Notes under the pieces: model-generated
Told to the model about the DNA's origin: nothing
The model's database searches: none
What the model saw: the letters and a program-made list of their open reading frames with translations, nothing else
Source: Nymphaea colorata
Lineage: Eukaryota; Streptophyta; Magnoliopsida; Nymphaeales; Nymphaeaceae
Assembly: GCF_008831285.2 (NCBI RefSeq)
Contig: NC_045143.1
Location: forward strand, 14,037,151 to 14,101,150
DNA length: 64,000 nucleotides
Direction of reading: 5' to 3'
Shown here: piece after piece, positions 11,546 to 28,377 of the stretch
How positions within the stretch are numbered: position 1 is the first letter of the stretch
Layout: each line of letters starts with the position of its first letter
Made by a program: the position numbers and the translations under genes

Positions 11546-14500
11546 TAAACAAAATCTTGATAGACATGACATTGTACATGAGAAAGCTACATGACCATGA
11601 AAGTGATCAAGCCACATAGTATAGGGTGGTGAGATATTTCCCTTGTAGGTGAGGTTTGCTTGAAAAATCAAGAAAGCAATATCAAGAATTACAAGAGCAA
11701 AAAATGGCCATATTCAGAAAAATGAAAAGGAAAACAAACAAATAATGTCTACCTAAAAATCAAGGTCGGTCAAGTCAAAACCAGTCTGATGACAAAACGT
11801 AAGTTTCTTGTGATTATCAAGGAAGTCAAGATGGTGACAGATTTTGTACTAAGGAACACTATGACATGGAGAGCAACTCTTCTCGGCTTATCATTTCGAA
11901 ATGAATGAACAATTGTCTCAGATGAATTTCATAACATTGGCTAAAAACCTTTGTCCTTGAAGTGAAATGAAATTATGCAAGTCCTTATAAGATAGAAGAA
12001 GTACAAGCAAAGGAATCTTTGTCAAAATTTCACAAGTATTTTTACAAGCACTCATAATTAGATGTGAGATTTTTGCACCTTGTTGCATGCAATCATTCTA
12101 CAAGTATCGTACTGGTACTCATATTAGGGTTTTTTATATATTTCAAAAGGATTTCTTCATCATTTCCAAGGTTTGGTGTTCTGTCTTTTCCACTAAGTAT
12201 GGTTTCCTGACTTTGTAGCAAAGAGGGGTATTTGTAAATACCCAAAATATTCGCTAGTCGGAAACACCATTTTACGCTCTACCATGAAATTTCTAGACTG
12301 GTCATTATTAAGCCAAACAAGCACATGTTACCATGGCATTGGGCATCCAGACTCAAATCACCTATGTTGCCCAAGCTGAAAATAACCATTTTGATCTTAT
12401 GTCCTGTCACTATAACCTGAAAAGTGCGCTTCATCAAAATTTCGAGAACTAACATTCGAGCAATTAGACAATTTCTCAACTTTACAATACCTCAAGACTT
12501 GTTATAATTAGCTCACTAATGTTTTTGCAGTTTGAAGTCATCTCACTCTAGCATAACCAACTCATTGAAACCATGCACTTGCCAATTCCGAAGCACCAAG
12601 ACCATGTCAATCCAAACCGAGCTAAGCATAAGCTCTTCTCAGTGCATACAAGTATTTCCACAATTACTTTCTGGTCTAGAATCTAGATTTGAGTTCTAGA
12701 GCTTTGTCTTAAAATAAGAGAAACTCTCTCACTAGCAATAGTAGGTCCAAGCTAAATTTTGCACAATCTACACCATGCCAGTTAGTGTCGAGCTAGGATC
12801 ATATTCTTTAGTGTCCAATTTGAGTATTTTAGACATTGGTTTCAACTCATTCATCCAAAGTGGCCCCTTGCCTAGGATTTAGAAAAGGGTCATCTTACTA
12901 GCAACAAATAATAGTATTTTTGAATTGTGGAGGGACAAACGAGGTCATTTTCAACCAAATTTTACATGTTGCCTTATTTTTACATGCACACTTCTCAATG
13001 TGGTCCGCTCATCCGCATGACCCACCTATTTTAGCTTCCTTATAGGGATACCTTGGCGATTTTCCACAATGCATACATTTTTCATAAAACCTAAGTTAGG
13101 ATCAGATGAACTTAAGTTATTATTCCATATGCATTCACGTAAACCTAGTAGGCTAAGCCCACCTCCATTTTCAGTGAAGTATGGTTTCTAAAAATAGCAC
13201 CCAAGCTAAGCCCAGTAGACCTGCGTGCAACCTAGGTCTAAACCAATTTTCCAAACTGAACCTAGCGCGGGTCCAGCCCATGTCACCCAGCTTAAACCCA
13301 CCTAGCCTAGGTCGAGCTAGGTTCAAGTTTGCACCATTTCAGATTTCAAATCCATATCTCATATCCAAGTCCAATTTTCATATCTAGATCTCATATCTAA
13401 AGCTTAGATCTGAGATCTATCTTTATAGATCAAGATCCATTATTTTAGGTTCAAATATCAGATTGTGATCCAAATCTTTATATCATAATCAGTCCATCTT
13501 CTAGAATCTTCTTTAGATTTGGACCCATATTTAGGTCCTAGTATCAAAACCATATCCAAAATCCACATGTGATCTTAATGCACATTATATTTCAAAAATG
13601 CATCATGATTTTCTCACTCCATTCATATGCAATTCGTACGAAGGACTATGAACCATACAAAAATCTTTGCTGAACATTCTGGCACAGACGGAATCAGAAT
13701 TGATATTTGTATGTGTTAGGAATGAACATTTTTCTCAGCATGTTTGTTTTAAACTATGCTTCAAATTTGTGTTTTCCCTTCTTCATGTTCTTGCATCATT
13801 TGTTCTGCATGCTCCATGACAATCCAAATCTTTTATCATGAATCAATCACCACTTCTTGGTGCACACACTAGTTTTTGCAGAATTTAATTCAGGTTAGAT
13901 TTGAAGCTTTATCGAACAAATTTCAATTGGAAACATAGTTTTAATACAAAGTTTATGTTTTTGGAGTGGCCCCCTTTCTCTCCACGCAATTGAAAAGCTA
14001 TCAAATTAGCTCACAAAGTTTAGAAAAATTCCAAACAGGTGCTTAAAAGATTTTGCTCATTTCAAATTATTTTTTTAGTTTTTTTGTCTAAGTCTTGGTT
14101 CGGGCTGCATTAGCACTCAACAAAGACTCAACCAGGCTGTGTGCAGAGCTTGTGAGAGCAAGCTCAGACATCTCCAAGTTCAGGTAATTTATTTTTCCCT
14201 CGTCTTTCTTTTCTTGTTATAAATTTAGTTCCTTATTCTTTCTTTTCTTTTCTTATATGCATGCTTTAATTTTTTTTCTGCTTTTAGCAAGTTTAGTTTA
14301 GTTTATTTCTTGCTTAGCTCCCATGTTTTATTTATTTGCTTTATTGATGCATTAGTTTAGCTTATTTATTTTTTTTGAACAAATTTAATTTAATTTCTCT
14401 AGGCTAGACGTAGGGTTCAGGTATGCCCTTCCCATCTTTCTATGTTTCTTTTAGTTTCATGTTTGGTGTTTAATCATTTCTTCATTTAAAATTCTACCAA

Positions 14501-14660
14501 CATATCATTTCTCTTATTCTTTCATTAGTCATGCATGCATAATTATTTTAAACACACACATGAATCGCTCTACACACGCGTGCATCCTTGTTTGAAGCTT
14601 GACCAGGTCAGCTTAGTAGCATGCCTATAACATTAGCCCTAACATGTGAACACGTGAACT
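11545..14660 (+). repeat. Non-coding dispersed repeat family, copy B
   Basis: Colinear with copy C (28378-32040). Both start with TAGACATGACATTGTACATG, share 'GCAAAGAGGG' after 'CACTAAG.ATGGTTTC' (12195-12225 against 29170-29205), then 'AAGCCAAACAA' (12310 against 29315), and end in the block with TTCAGGTAATTT (14180 against 31861). B and C differ by many substitutions and indels, so both are old. No open frame of length or domain content is present. Confidence 0.6.
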
Positions 14661-14719
14661 CAGTCTAGTCCTTGTGCAGGATCAAATGTTTTCAAAATAA
14701 GCTTTTCAAAAGTACTTCA

Positions 14720-15970
14720 AAACCCAAGGTCAGATAAGCATGGAGTCCCAACCTAGTCTAAGTCTTCTAAGACCTAACCCATGCTTGGTCTTAGAGCCCA
14801 CTATTTATGACCCATGCCCCACAGCTTAGACATAGCTTATCTCTTTAAAATTCCTCTATATGAGATGAATGAAACCTGTACCGTCAAACCATGTGGTTTG
14901 ACTAGGATCAAACGAACCTTCCCTAATTAAGCCCATTCCAAGTAGGTCCAAACCTAGATTATCCCAGTTCTAACCCCTAAACCTATGTCCCTTGGCTGGT
15001 TTATCCATAGTTTATTCAAATATAGGATTTCAATTTGAAGGCATCAGATTTTAGCATCAAAACCTAGGTTAATATAAAGCATGATATTAAAACCCTTGTT
15101 CAGTACACTTGAACATGGATCTCAAGAATTGGGGTTTCGGATCTTAGACATTGGATCATAGACTTTCGATCGTAAACTTCAGATTTTGGATTTGGATATG
15201 GGTATTGGGTTTTTGGATCTTAGATTTTGAGTACCTGGTTCTTAATCATGGATATTGAATTGTGGATTTGAAACCTTATACTCTAAACTACAGTTCAGCC
15301 CTTGGAGAATTGAATCAAAGACCCTAGAACATGATTTTGAAGACTCAAATCACAGATTGAAATCATTGGATCATGGATTTTGGATTTTGGAATATGGATT
15401 CTGAATTTCAATGCCATGTCATAATACCTTGGATATCCATGACACTTTCCATTTCAACTTAGAATGCAAATCACATGAAATTTCTTGGATTATGATTTAG
15501 ACTCGGATCCAAATTTCCCTAGATAGGTACACATTCCTTAATTGAGCACCCAATAGAAACCAGACTCCAGTTCTACATGGTCTAGTTTTACATGAATCAT
15601 ATTAGGTTTAGTACATTGATTTGCATTGATCTATGATGACCGAAATAGAACAGACATCAGATCTAATTCTACTTGTTCATAAGTCCACTTTTGAGATCTA
15701 CTTAGATTTTAAAACATGCATCATTTCAATATTAAGGCATGTTTGCTTTCTTAGATTTTTGGACGACATTTATATTTAGGAATTTGAACATTTTAGTCCA
15801 GTCCTTGGACTCATTACCCTTGGTAAAGGCACCAAGAAGGGCCAGATTTCATACTAATAGATTGGGTCTCGTCTCTCGAAATCTCGCATAAGGAAACAAA
15901 ACCAAGTACAAGTAATTATATCTCATTTATATGGTCTACATTTAGAATCAAAATTTTGCATATAAACACA
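14720..15970 (+). repeat. Long direct repeat D2 (LTR-like)
   Basis: Second copy of the D1 repeat. It carries the same order of landmarks ('GAGATGAATGAA' at 14858, 'CTACTTAGATTTTAAAACATG' at 15699-15719, 'GGGTCTCGTCTCTCGAAAT' near 15865, ending near 'TTTTGCATATAAAC' at 15955). It may be the right LTR of an element whose interior is copy B. The central part (15120-15420) is a cryptic simple repeat of 'GGATTTTGGAT'-type words. Confidence 0.55.
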
Positions 15971-16489
15971 CACGCTCTCTCTCATTCAATGAGATTCCCA
16001 TAGGCATTAGGTTTTGAGAGCAAGTTGGATCTCTAAGAAGCTAGTGCCCTTTTACAACCAAAATCAATAAAAGGCACCAGTGCTCATCAATATTTTACAA
16101 AAAGAAGCTATCTATATAATGTTCAATAGCTCAAGAAATTTGTTTGTATTGTTTGGATTAAAATTCAATTTTTCTTTGTTCTCATGTGTAGCATTTGATG
16201 GCAGTTTTAAATTGAGATTCTATAGTAATTTGATTTGTTTGATTCTTGCTTTGATTTTTGATTTGCTCAATATTGTTGTTGTTTGGATGTTTGATTTAGA
16301 ATATTGTTTTTGTGTTTCTTAATTTTAAAATTTTCCAATTACTTGTGATTGTATCTAATTGACGATGGTATCTCTATTTGTTTTATATATATGATCTCTA
16401 ATGTCTTCATACTTAGATCTTAGTAATGGTCATTCTTTAATGACGTCTCTTCAAACTATTTGGTCATAGATATGTTGTCTATAGAGTTC
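15971..16489. other. No gene; insertion target of the gypsy element
   Basis: AT-rich sequence ending at the GAGTT target duplication (16490-16494) of the gypsy element. The 80-codon open frame at 16080-16322 is hydrophobic (Phe/Leu-rich), with no recognisable family. Confidence 0.4.
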
Positions 16490-16494
16490 GAGTT

Positions 16495-20421
<3,927 letters not shown>

Positions 20422-20425
20422 ACTT

Positions 20426-20437
20426 TGGTATCAGAGC
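20426..20437 (+). other. Primer-binding site, initiator methionine tRNA type
   Basis: TGGTATCAGAGC, complementary to the 3' end of plant initiator tRNA-Met, lies four bases after the end of the 5' LTR. This is the minus-strand priming site of the gypsy element. Confidence 0.9.
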
Positions 20438-20627
20438 ACAATGTGTAGAGTTCATGTCCAATGCCAATGTCGATCACAAGCAGAGAAAAAGTTATCCGAC
20501 CTGTTATAAAAGGATGTTTTTTATTTATTGTGAACATTGAGTTTCAAATTATTATGGTAGTCCTAAATGTCTATTTGATTTACAATTACAATAGTTACAT
20601 TTTTGTTCTCCTTATGGTGTAATTCAA

Positions 20628-22493
20628 ATGGCACGCATGAGAGGAGGAAGTACTTGAGGAAGAGGCAGAGTTCCTCGCAACACCAGGAGTCAAAATGTTG
20701 GTACTTATCCTATTGGATCTGGAACACCAGTTGGAAGCATCGAACAACAACAGGACTTCATTATGAACACCTTGCATGCGATCACTGGATTAATTCATGA
20801 CCTGGTGCAGCCTGCTCCTTCAGGTGGGACTAGTACAGATACAAACAGGACAACAAATTATGATGCAAGAGGCGTAACTCATAAACAGTTTATGAATTTG
20901 CATCCGCCAAAGTTTCATGCGAAGGGCACAACTGATGATGTTGAGGAGTGGGTAAAGGAAACAGAGAAAATTTTTACTACTTTGGATGTGCCCGATAGCA
21001 AAAAGGTTCAATTTGGAACACTTATGATGAAATGAGATGTTGAAGAATGGTGGCAGACAGAGCGTGAAGTGAAGTTTGTTAATCACGAATCAACTTGGGA
21101 GGAGTTCAAGGAGGCATTCACACATGCTTTCATACCAGCCTTCATGCGAGAAAAACGCATGTAAGAATTTTTAGATCTTCAATAAAGGAGTATGACCCTA
21201 CACAAGTACGTGGTCAAATATAGACACTTGGAGAAGTACTACCACAATGTGTATACTTCAGATGCTGACAGAGAAAACAAGTTTATTAGAGGACTCAAAT
21301 ATGGGTTAAGGAGCAAGGTAATGGGTAGCCACCCTAGAGACTTGAACGATGCAATTGACATGACCACACGTTTTAAAGAAGACTAGAACAAGACTCAAGG
21401 GACAGACAAGAAGAATGAATTTTCGCAACCTAAGTCAAAGCCAAACATTTTCAAGAGGAAGCGCGGTGACAAGATGAAGCAGGAGGATAGGTTCAAGAGA
21501 CAAAGGCCATCATCATCCAAGAAGAACGAGGAGTGACCCCAAGTGTCATCGCCAACATCCGAGCAAACCATGTTACAGGGATATTGGGGCATGTCTCTAC
21601 TGCGGGACGAAGTGCCATTTTATTCGTGAATGCCCAAAGAAGAAAGAGGTTGAACATAAGCATGGTGCAACCAACCAGCCAGCAGAGAAGAAAGTACTTG
21701 GGAGAGTTTATGCGACCACAGTAGAGGATCTGAAATCTAGTGACCTGATTGAAGGTACACTCCTAATACATTCTCATTGGGTACATATTCTCTTTGATTC
21801 TGGCACATCACATTCATTTATTTCTAAGAGATTTTCTAAACTATTAAAGATAGAAGGGAAGAGCATGTCGTATGAATTGTTAATTACTACACCTATGGAA
21901 AGCAAAAATACATGCAAAATATATTTAGAAAACATCAAAATAGAAATACATTGACATTTATTACCAGCACAGCTTGTGGTAATAAATATGATGGGTTATG
22001 ATGTAATCCTAGGAATGGATTGGTTATACCATCACTATGCAATGATAGATTGCAGAAGAAAAAAACTGAAGATTCAATTGGAGGATGCTCAAAATATAGA
22101 ATTTGGGATAAAAACGCCCCAAGACCAAAGAAAGCTAATTGTCTTAGCAATCAAAGCGAGCAGATCTGTGGAAAATGGATGTGCTTCCTACTTGGTTAGT
22201 ATGGATGCAGCCGACGATAAATTAACACCCATCAATGAGGTGCGTATGGTGAAGAACTTCGTAGATGTGTTCCCTAAAGATCTACCTAGATCGTCTCTTG
22301 TACGAGAAGTAGAGTTTGGTATCGAGTTGATACCTGGAACTGCACCAATTTCTAGGGCTCCATATAGAATGGCAACAACAAAAATGGAAGAATTAAAGAA
22401 ACAGATTCAAGACTTAGCCAACAAGGATTCATCTGTCTAAGTGTATCACCATGGGGACCACCGATCCTTTTTGTGAAGAAGAAAGAAGGGTCA
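20628..22493 (+). pseudogene. gag-protease-RT remnant of the gypsy element
   Basis: Starts ATG at 20628 (MARMRGGST). The gag retrotransposon domain is visible as FMNLHPPKFHAKGTTDDVEEW (20892-20953), then WEEFKEAFTHAFIP and 'EFLDLQ' after in-frame stops near 21033, 21162 and 21184. A CCHC zinc knuckle (CLYCGTKCHFIREC) lies at about 21595-21640, the aspartic protease site as LFDSGTSHSFIS near 21794-21830, and the GYDVILGMDWL motif at 21996-22026. Reverse transcriptase begins with the PYRMA...EELKKQI region (22351-22410), breaks frame, and ends at PWGPPILFVKKKEGSM. Multiple stops and frame changes make it a pseudogene. Confidence 0.9.
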
Positions 22494-22494
22494 A

Positions 22495-23682
22495 TGTAAC
22501 ATAGATATAGCCTACTACGTCGTTGATATAATCCTACCTGAATGCTTAATTAGATATAAAAAAATCTCATGTTGTAGAAAACTATAATGAAATTTACAAC
22601 AACTCATATCTCCTTATGCTTAGACATATGCTACAAAGTATTCAACAGCAACAAAGAGATTTGTACCAGTAAAATCGAAATAAAAAAAAAAAAACATAAT
22701 TGGGGTTCAACAAACTGAATTCATGACACTGACATTTTGACTGATACAAAAGTAATGGATCTGTGAACTGTTGCTCTACGCATGCTCAGCCACTAGAGAA
22801 GCCTAGAGTTCATGTATGGTCAAGTTACAAAATATAGGTAACCACAGGTATATATATATATATATATATATATATGGATGCATATGGGTGTGAATATGAA
22901 TTAATATGCAGGGATATAAGCATATTTTTACTGATACTATAAGGATTGCTGCTGATAATGAATACAATATGTGGTCATTGGGACATGATGCATCACAAAT
23001 ATCATTGGAAGGGACCAACAGAGATTGCGACACAACTGAAATGTAAAGTGGGATCAGATGTTACAACGGTCGCTGGAATTATTATAATAAAAGTAACCCA
23101 CTGCATTAAATCAGGAATTGATCAAGTTAGGCATGGTTGCTGCTGGCTGAAACTCTCATAGAGGTCAAAGTATAGAGTTTCTTAGCTTTATTTCATAAGC
23201 AAAGAGATGTGATGGGAGAACATGTGTGAAGTATGAGTGGCTTAACAATGTTGTGAGAGATGAATTAGAAAGCTAGAGGTTGTGACTTGGGGATTGCTGT
23301 ACACTCAGTGAATAAATGAAATCTCATGATTAACAGTGAATCCTGATGAAAGGTGAACACGTGATAGACTAGATGAGTTAGTAAAAAAATAAAGGATAAT
23401 ACCCGCTTATGTTGATCCTACCCTTAGTTTTGTTACAAGCAAGAGTATCACTAAAGTACAATAAATATGTATTAATACCTATACTAGATTGTACTTTATG
23501 ATGATAAGGGTGGAATAAAGTGTTTTTGTGTGGAAATCAAATAAGGGTGTCACTTCAAACTGTGTTGGTGTTTGATTTGTTTACCGTTTTGGTCATTACT
23601 TTAGTTTGCTTAGAGTAAGAGTCACTGTTGCTTCCATTATTATTTAATAAAAAAATTTGTGTCAAAAACTTGGGTCGTGACA
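22495..23682 (+). repeat. Truncated 3' LTR of the gypsy element
   Basis: Matches the 5' LTR from its position 17841 onward. In a stretch of about 210 bases compared by eye (18641-18850 against 22938-23150) I counted roughly 14 differences, so the insertion is not recent. It lacks the segment corresponding to 19207-20250 and has one, not two, copies of the TA-containing unit. Ends at CGTGACA. Confidence 0.88.
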
Positions 23683-23687
23683 GAGTT

Positions 23688-24899
23688 AGATGTGATGGGT
23701 CAAGGTTGGGTGGATTGAAGTTCTGAACTCATACTAGATACATAAAGTAAGTGAGGGAGCAATTTAGTTGAAACTACTTTTTATTAACCTATAAGAAATG
23801 CATATGGGGAGGATGCTTATATAGCTCCTCATACATACATCACAAATAAATTTGTGAGTTGCAGTAATGTAAATTTAAGTGTTAGTCTTTTATGTCAAAA
23901 CATGTATCTTACATTGCCTTTTATTGCAAATTTGATTCTTTTTGCCTCCTATTAGTACCATAGGTAAAATTTCTCTATGCTTGCTGGCTGAATTGCTTTG
24001 TAGACAAGCAAATAGTGTTTGAACTGAAGCAAATATCAAGAAGCCCCTTTTCAACCTTCATTTAATTATCATCTTTAAAATAGTTTCTCGAATTCAATCA
24101 ATGTATACAAATTTTGTCTTTTGTGCTTTTGCTTCATGTATCGCTTCTTGGTCCAACATTCATTCATCAACTAGTTAGTACTTTTGAGTACTTTTTTTCC
24201 TGCATCTTGACTACATCTCACATAAACCTTGTTAAAGATTCTTTTGTACAATCTTCTCACTTTTGCTAGCTTGCTCTAGATGTCGTTTAGGTCTAGAAAG
24301 TGAAGCCATTTTTTCAATGCTTTTTTCTGACTACATGTTACATAAACCTTGTCAAAGTTTTTTTCTGTTTGATCTTCTCGCTCTTTCTAGCTTACTTTGG
24401 TTGATGGATGAACTAACAAAGTGAAGCCCCAAGTCAACAAATGCAACTTGTTTGAGTTAATAACTTCAGGTCTTCTAAACCAAAGCAATTTCCTTCCATC
24501 TTTTCATAAATTGTCCAAAATTTTCACTTGGCTAAATTACTATTTTACATCTCACTATGTTGTTTTTCAACTGGTTTTCAAAGGAATTTTAAAACCTGAA
24601 GGTCTTTCATATGAACTAAGTATGAACCTCTTTTGTCACCAAACACTTAGAGTCTAGGAGAACTAGTACCAGCTAAGCTGCCGCCACCTTGTCCAATGAC
24701 CATTTTACTCCTAAACTTCATAAAACCATAGAACATTGGTATTTGTTTAGAACAAGAACAAATATGGCAATTCTTCTCTTTGCAAACCTCTTAGAGCAGT
24801 TAGAATCAATTCATCAGCCTTCTATCTTGCTCATTTCAGCTCACCCAAGTTCAAGTAAACTCATTGAAACAAAAACTACCATTTTTAGCTCAACTTGAC
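23688..24899. other. No gene seen
   Basis: Right flank of the gypsy element. AT-rich with two similar sentences about 110 bp apart ('CTACATCTCACATAAACCTTGTTAAAG' type at 24211 and 'CTACATGTTACATAAACCTTGTCAAAG' type at 24331), indicating a short diverged tandem duplication. No exon is supported. Confidence 0.4.
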
Positions 24900-26450
24900 A
24901 TCCTGAAGCTTAGTTGAGCTCAAGATAGGTTCACTAAGTATTATGTTTACTTAGTTTGAGTTACAAAGTCCAAATTCAGTTCTATGCTAACTTGCATGTT
25001 GCTACTAGGTCACTCTTTTTACTATTTACTATGATCTGGTGTCAATTCTAGCTGAACTGGATAGAGTTAGCTCGAACCAAGTTAGTCATATTCACCATGC
25101 TTGAATCTATCTCCCCTTAGTTTGTGTTGAGTTTATGCATCATAATTTGAGTTCAATTTAGCTTTGTAGGTTTCTAGAGATCACTTCTTTCTCTCTCCCA
25201 ACCCTATTTTCATGTTTGAGCTCAACTGAGTAGACTCAATGTGAACCAAGTTTGGATCATGTTTACTACGCCTAAATCTATTTTCAATGTGAGTTCATTC
25301 ATCATATTTTGATTTCCATTCATTTCTTAGGTTTCTATAATTCACTTCTTTCTCTCTCCTCTCTCTATTTTTAGGGTTTGAGCTGGATTTGAGCTCAACT
25401 AGGTGAAATCAAATTGAACCAAGCTAAAGTCATGATTATCCTACCTAAATCGATCTTCTTTTAGTTCAATTTGAGTTCATTCCTCAAAATTTTCGTTCAA
25501 TTTTAATTTTTGTATTTTTGGAGCTCATTTGTTTCTCTTTCCTCACTCCATTTTCAAGGTTTTTGTTGAATCCCAGTGCATTGAGTAAAATGAGCTCAGA
25601 CCAAGCTAGGATTAAGTTGATCATGTTAACATCTACCTACCTTTCGGTCAGTTTGAGTTCAAGTGTTCTGGATTGAGTTCAATTTAGTTTCCTAGGTTTC
25701 TAAAACTCACTTATGGTACTTGCTACACTTTGCATTCATTGTCAAGCTCATTTAAGATAAATCATCAGATTTTTTTTGTCTTTCAGCATATCATAATCTG
25801 TAAGCGATTTATTTGATCTCCAATTCCACCAATGAAAACTCCAATGAAAGCCTGATTTTTAAAACCCTCACTTGTTTCCCTTTATAAATTGAGATTTTGT
25901 GTTTTATCATTTTAGAAAAAATGATTTTTAAAACAATCTTGGAAGAATTTGTCAGTGAAATTTTTACAAGAACTGATCTATAAGTACAGCCATAGGATAG
26001 CTAAGTTAGACCAACTAAACTCACTTGGATCTATAAAAACCTATACCAAGGGAAATATATTTATTTCCTTTTTCCGTCACATTTTCAATTCAAAACCCTT
26101 TATCATTCAAACCCATGACCTGTGCAACCCAAATCTATATCAAGGGCAAAATAGTCATTTCATTTTTAACATATTCTTATGCACAAACTTTAGTCATGTG
26201 TCACATATGCCTAATTTTATTGATTTCCAGATCTCTAAAGATTGAATTCAAATCTCTTTATTAACATCTTGGATCATCATCTTTATTCATCCAGATCCAA
26301 ATCTCTGTTCTGGATCTCTAATCCAAATCTTCTATCACATGCAATATCTATTTTCTATAACTTTATTTACATTTAGATCTTATTCCAAATTATCGACCTT
26401 GATTCAAGCCCATGATCCAGATACATTGAATTGGACATTTTTGTGTTTGG
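24900..26450 (+). repeat. Repeat family, partial copy E, with internal about 170-bp tandem units
   Basis: Colinear with 29600-31100 of copy C. Both contain serial units with 'TTTGAGCT..ATTTGAGCTCAAC', 'GAACCAAG' and 'TTTGAGTTCATTC', then 'ACTTGCTA.ACTTTG' (25720 against 30110), 'TTTCAGCAT.TC' and 'CCAATGAAAA.TCCAAT'. The tandem part has about four to five diverged units between 24900 and 25730. No coding potential is seen. Confidence 0.5.
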
Positions 26451-26689
26451 TGTCAATTATATGTACTTTGTGAAATATATAATATAGTTTGTGCACCACA
26501 CATTCTTTATGTTTCTCTCATATGAGCATCAGCAGAGATTGATAGACTCAATAATGCTCTTCCAAACCATAAATAAATCATTCTTCAACTGGGATAATCG
26601 ACTTTCATTGAGAAATGAGATAGAAATGCCAAAATATTGTTGCAATACAAGCTATATGTGTATCATTTCATAAGCTTTAATGGCCTAAC

Positions 26690-27690
26690 CTATTGCGTAC
26701 ATCGGTGCATGATGATTTCTCAAATTTGCATATAGGTTTTTCAAATTCGCATTTCAGTGCCCACAAGTATTCTAAGTGCATGCAAGTTTTCAAAATTTTG
26801 CATACAAGTGCATGCAAGTTTTCAGTGCATACAAGATTTTTCAATTTTGCACCTAAGTGCATACAAGTTTTCAAACTCACACATCAATGTACACAAGATT
26901 TTCATTCACAAACAAGTGCAAACAAGTTTCAATTTCATGGTTTTGTGCACTCAAATTTTCACAAGCTTCCAAACTTTCGTGTTTTCTCACATGAATTCAC
27001 ACTTTGGTGCACCTAAATTCAAAATGATTTCGTGCTTTTGCACAACATTTTTCATGCTTTGGCACACCATTTCTGCACTTCAGCACATACAACTTTTACT
27101 AAAATATGCACTAGTATAAGATGCTACACTTTGGTGTCCCCATGTAAACATGCCCTAAAGTAAGATTTTGCACTTTGGCTCACCCAAGAAAAAAATACAA
27201 ATTTACACAAGTTTTCAAACTCCCATGTTCTAGTATAAGATTTAATGCTTTGGTGCTCTCAAGTAAATATACCAGTGCATAAATCTCATGTTTTGGTGTA
27301 TGATTTTGCATTTCAGATCACACAAGCAAATGTCCTTTGGTATAAGATTTCATGCTTCGACACCACAAGTAAACATGCCTTCATATAAGATTTTGGTTTC
27401 GATGCACCAAAGCAAATGTACTAGTTTACATAGGTCTTCAAACTACTGCATTCTAATATAAGATTTTTCACTTTGACACAACCAAGTGAACATGTCTTAG
27501 CATACCAGTTCGTGCTTTGGCACTCCCAAGCAAATGTATCATTACATAAGATTTCTTGCTTCAACATACACAAGCATATTTGTTTAGTTATACTTCGATG
27601 CATATTTGCACACTTCCTATACATTTCTACACTTCAGTGCATATTTTCATACAAGCACTTCAAGACCGATGAATATTCCTTACAAGTTAT
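26690..27690. repeat. Degenerate minisatellite of 'CACAAGTTTTCAAA..TGCA' words
   Basis: About 1 kb made of irregular repeats of a 20-35 base word containing 'GTGCA.ACAAGTTTTCAA' or 'CAC..AAGTAAACATG' (clear at 26760-26960 and 27120-27560). Open frames across it are artefacts of the repeat. Isolated related words also occur in copies B and C ('TTTTTACAAGCACTTA', near 12040 and 28856). Confidence 0.6.
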
Positions 27691-28149
27691 CATATTGTAT
27701 CTTGAAATCACTTAATAATTACAATTTTCTCAAAAAGAACAAGATACTCAGCAATAATTTGATAATTTGCAAGAGATGAAAGTTTTGACAAAACCATGTT
27801 GTAAGCTATGAAGAAAACTTGAGGAAATGAAGAGAATCAAAATTCTAGGAAATCTCACTTGCTTTAATCCCTTAGTAAAACAAGAGCTTATCAAGAATCA
27901 ATTAGAGACCAAGAAACTGAGTTGACTTGAGCAAAATAGGCAAAACAAAAAAAAATGAGTGTTGAGAGATGAACTCGAAGCAAAGGTAGTTGTTTCACTA
28001 GATCAATACTCTAAAGTGTCAGATAGGCATAAATATGTTCTGCATATATTCTAAATTGTATGTTCTATGAACATTTGTTTAGTTATGTCTTCTAAAATCT
28101 TTGAAGCTTAAGCAAGTAAGTCCAAGGGGTGTTCTACACCAAGTACCCT
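27691..28149. other. No gene seen
   Basis: A-rich unassigned sequence between the minisatellite and the foldback element. Confidence 0.4.
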
Positions 28150-28316
28150 AGGTGGTTGTTTGGTAGCAAAGACACTTTGTGGTTGTTCTATGAATCTGCC
28201 CAAAGATTGAGGTAGGTTCAAAGAACATTTAGAATTATTGTTTCATGAACTTGCCCCAATCTTTGGGGTAGATTCATGAGACAATCACAAAGTGTTGATG
28301 CTATCAAACGACCCCT
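28150..28316. mobile_element. Foldback MITE, 60-bp arms
   Basis: Two arms of about 60 bases (28150-28209 and 28257-28316) are near-perfect inverted repeats separated by a 47-base loop. The left arm begins AGGTGGTTGTTTGGTAGC; the right arm, reverse complemented, begins AGGGGTCGTTTGATAGC. Both end in CCCAAAGATTG. No exact target duplication is evident. Terminal words of this kind are common in plant hAT/Mutator MITEs; the superfamily is left open. Confidence 0.75.
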
Positions 28317-28377
28317 AAGACCAACTAGTCTAGGAGCTACCAACCCAAGACTCGTTTCAAAGGTTCAATAAAAAGCT

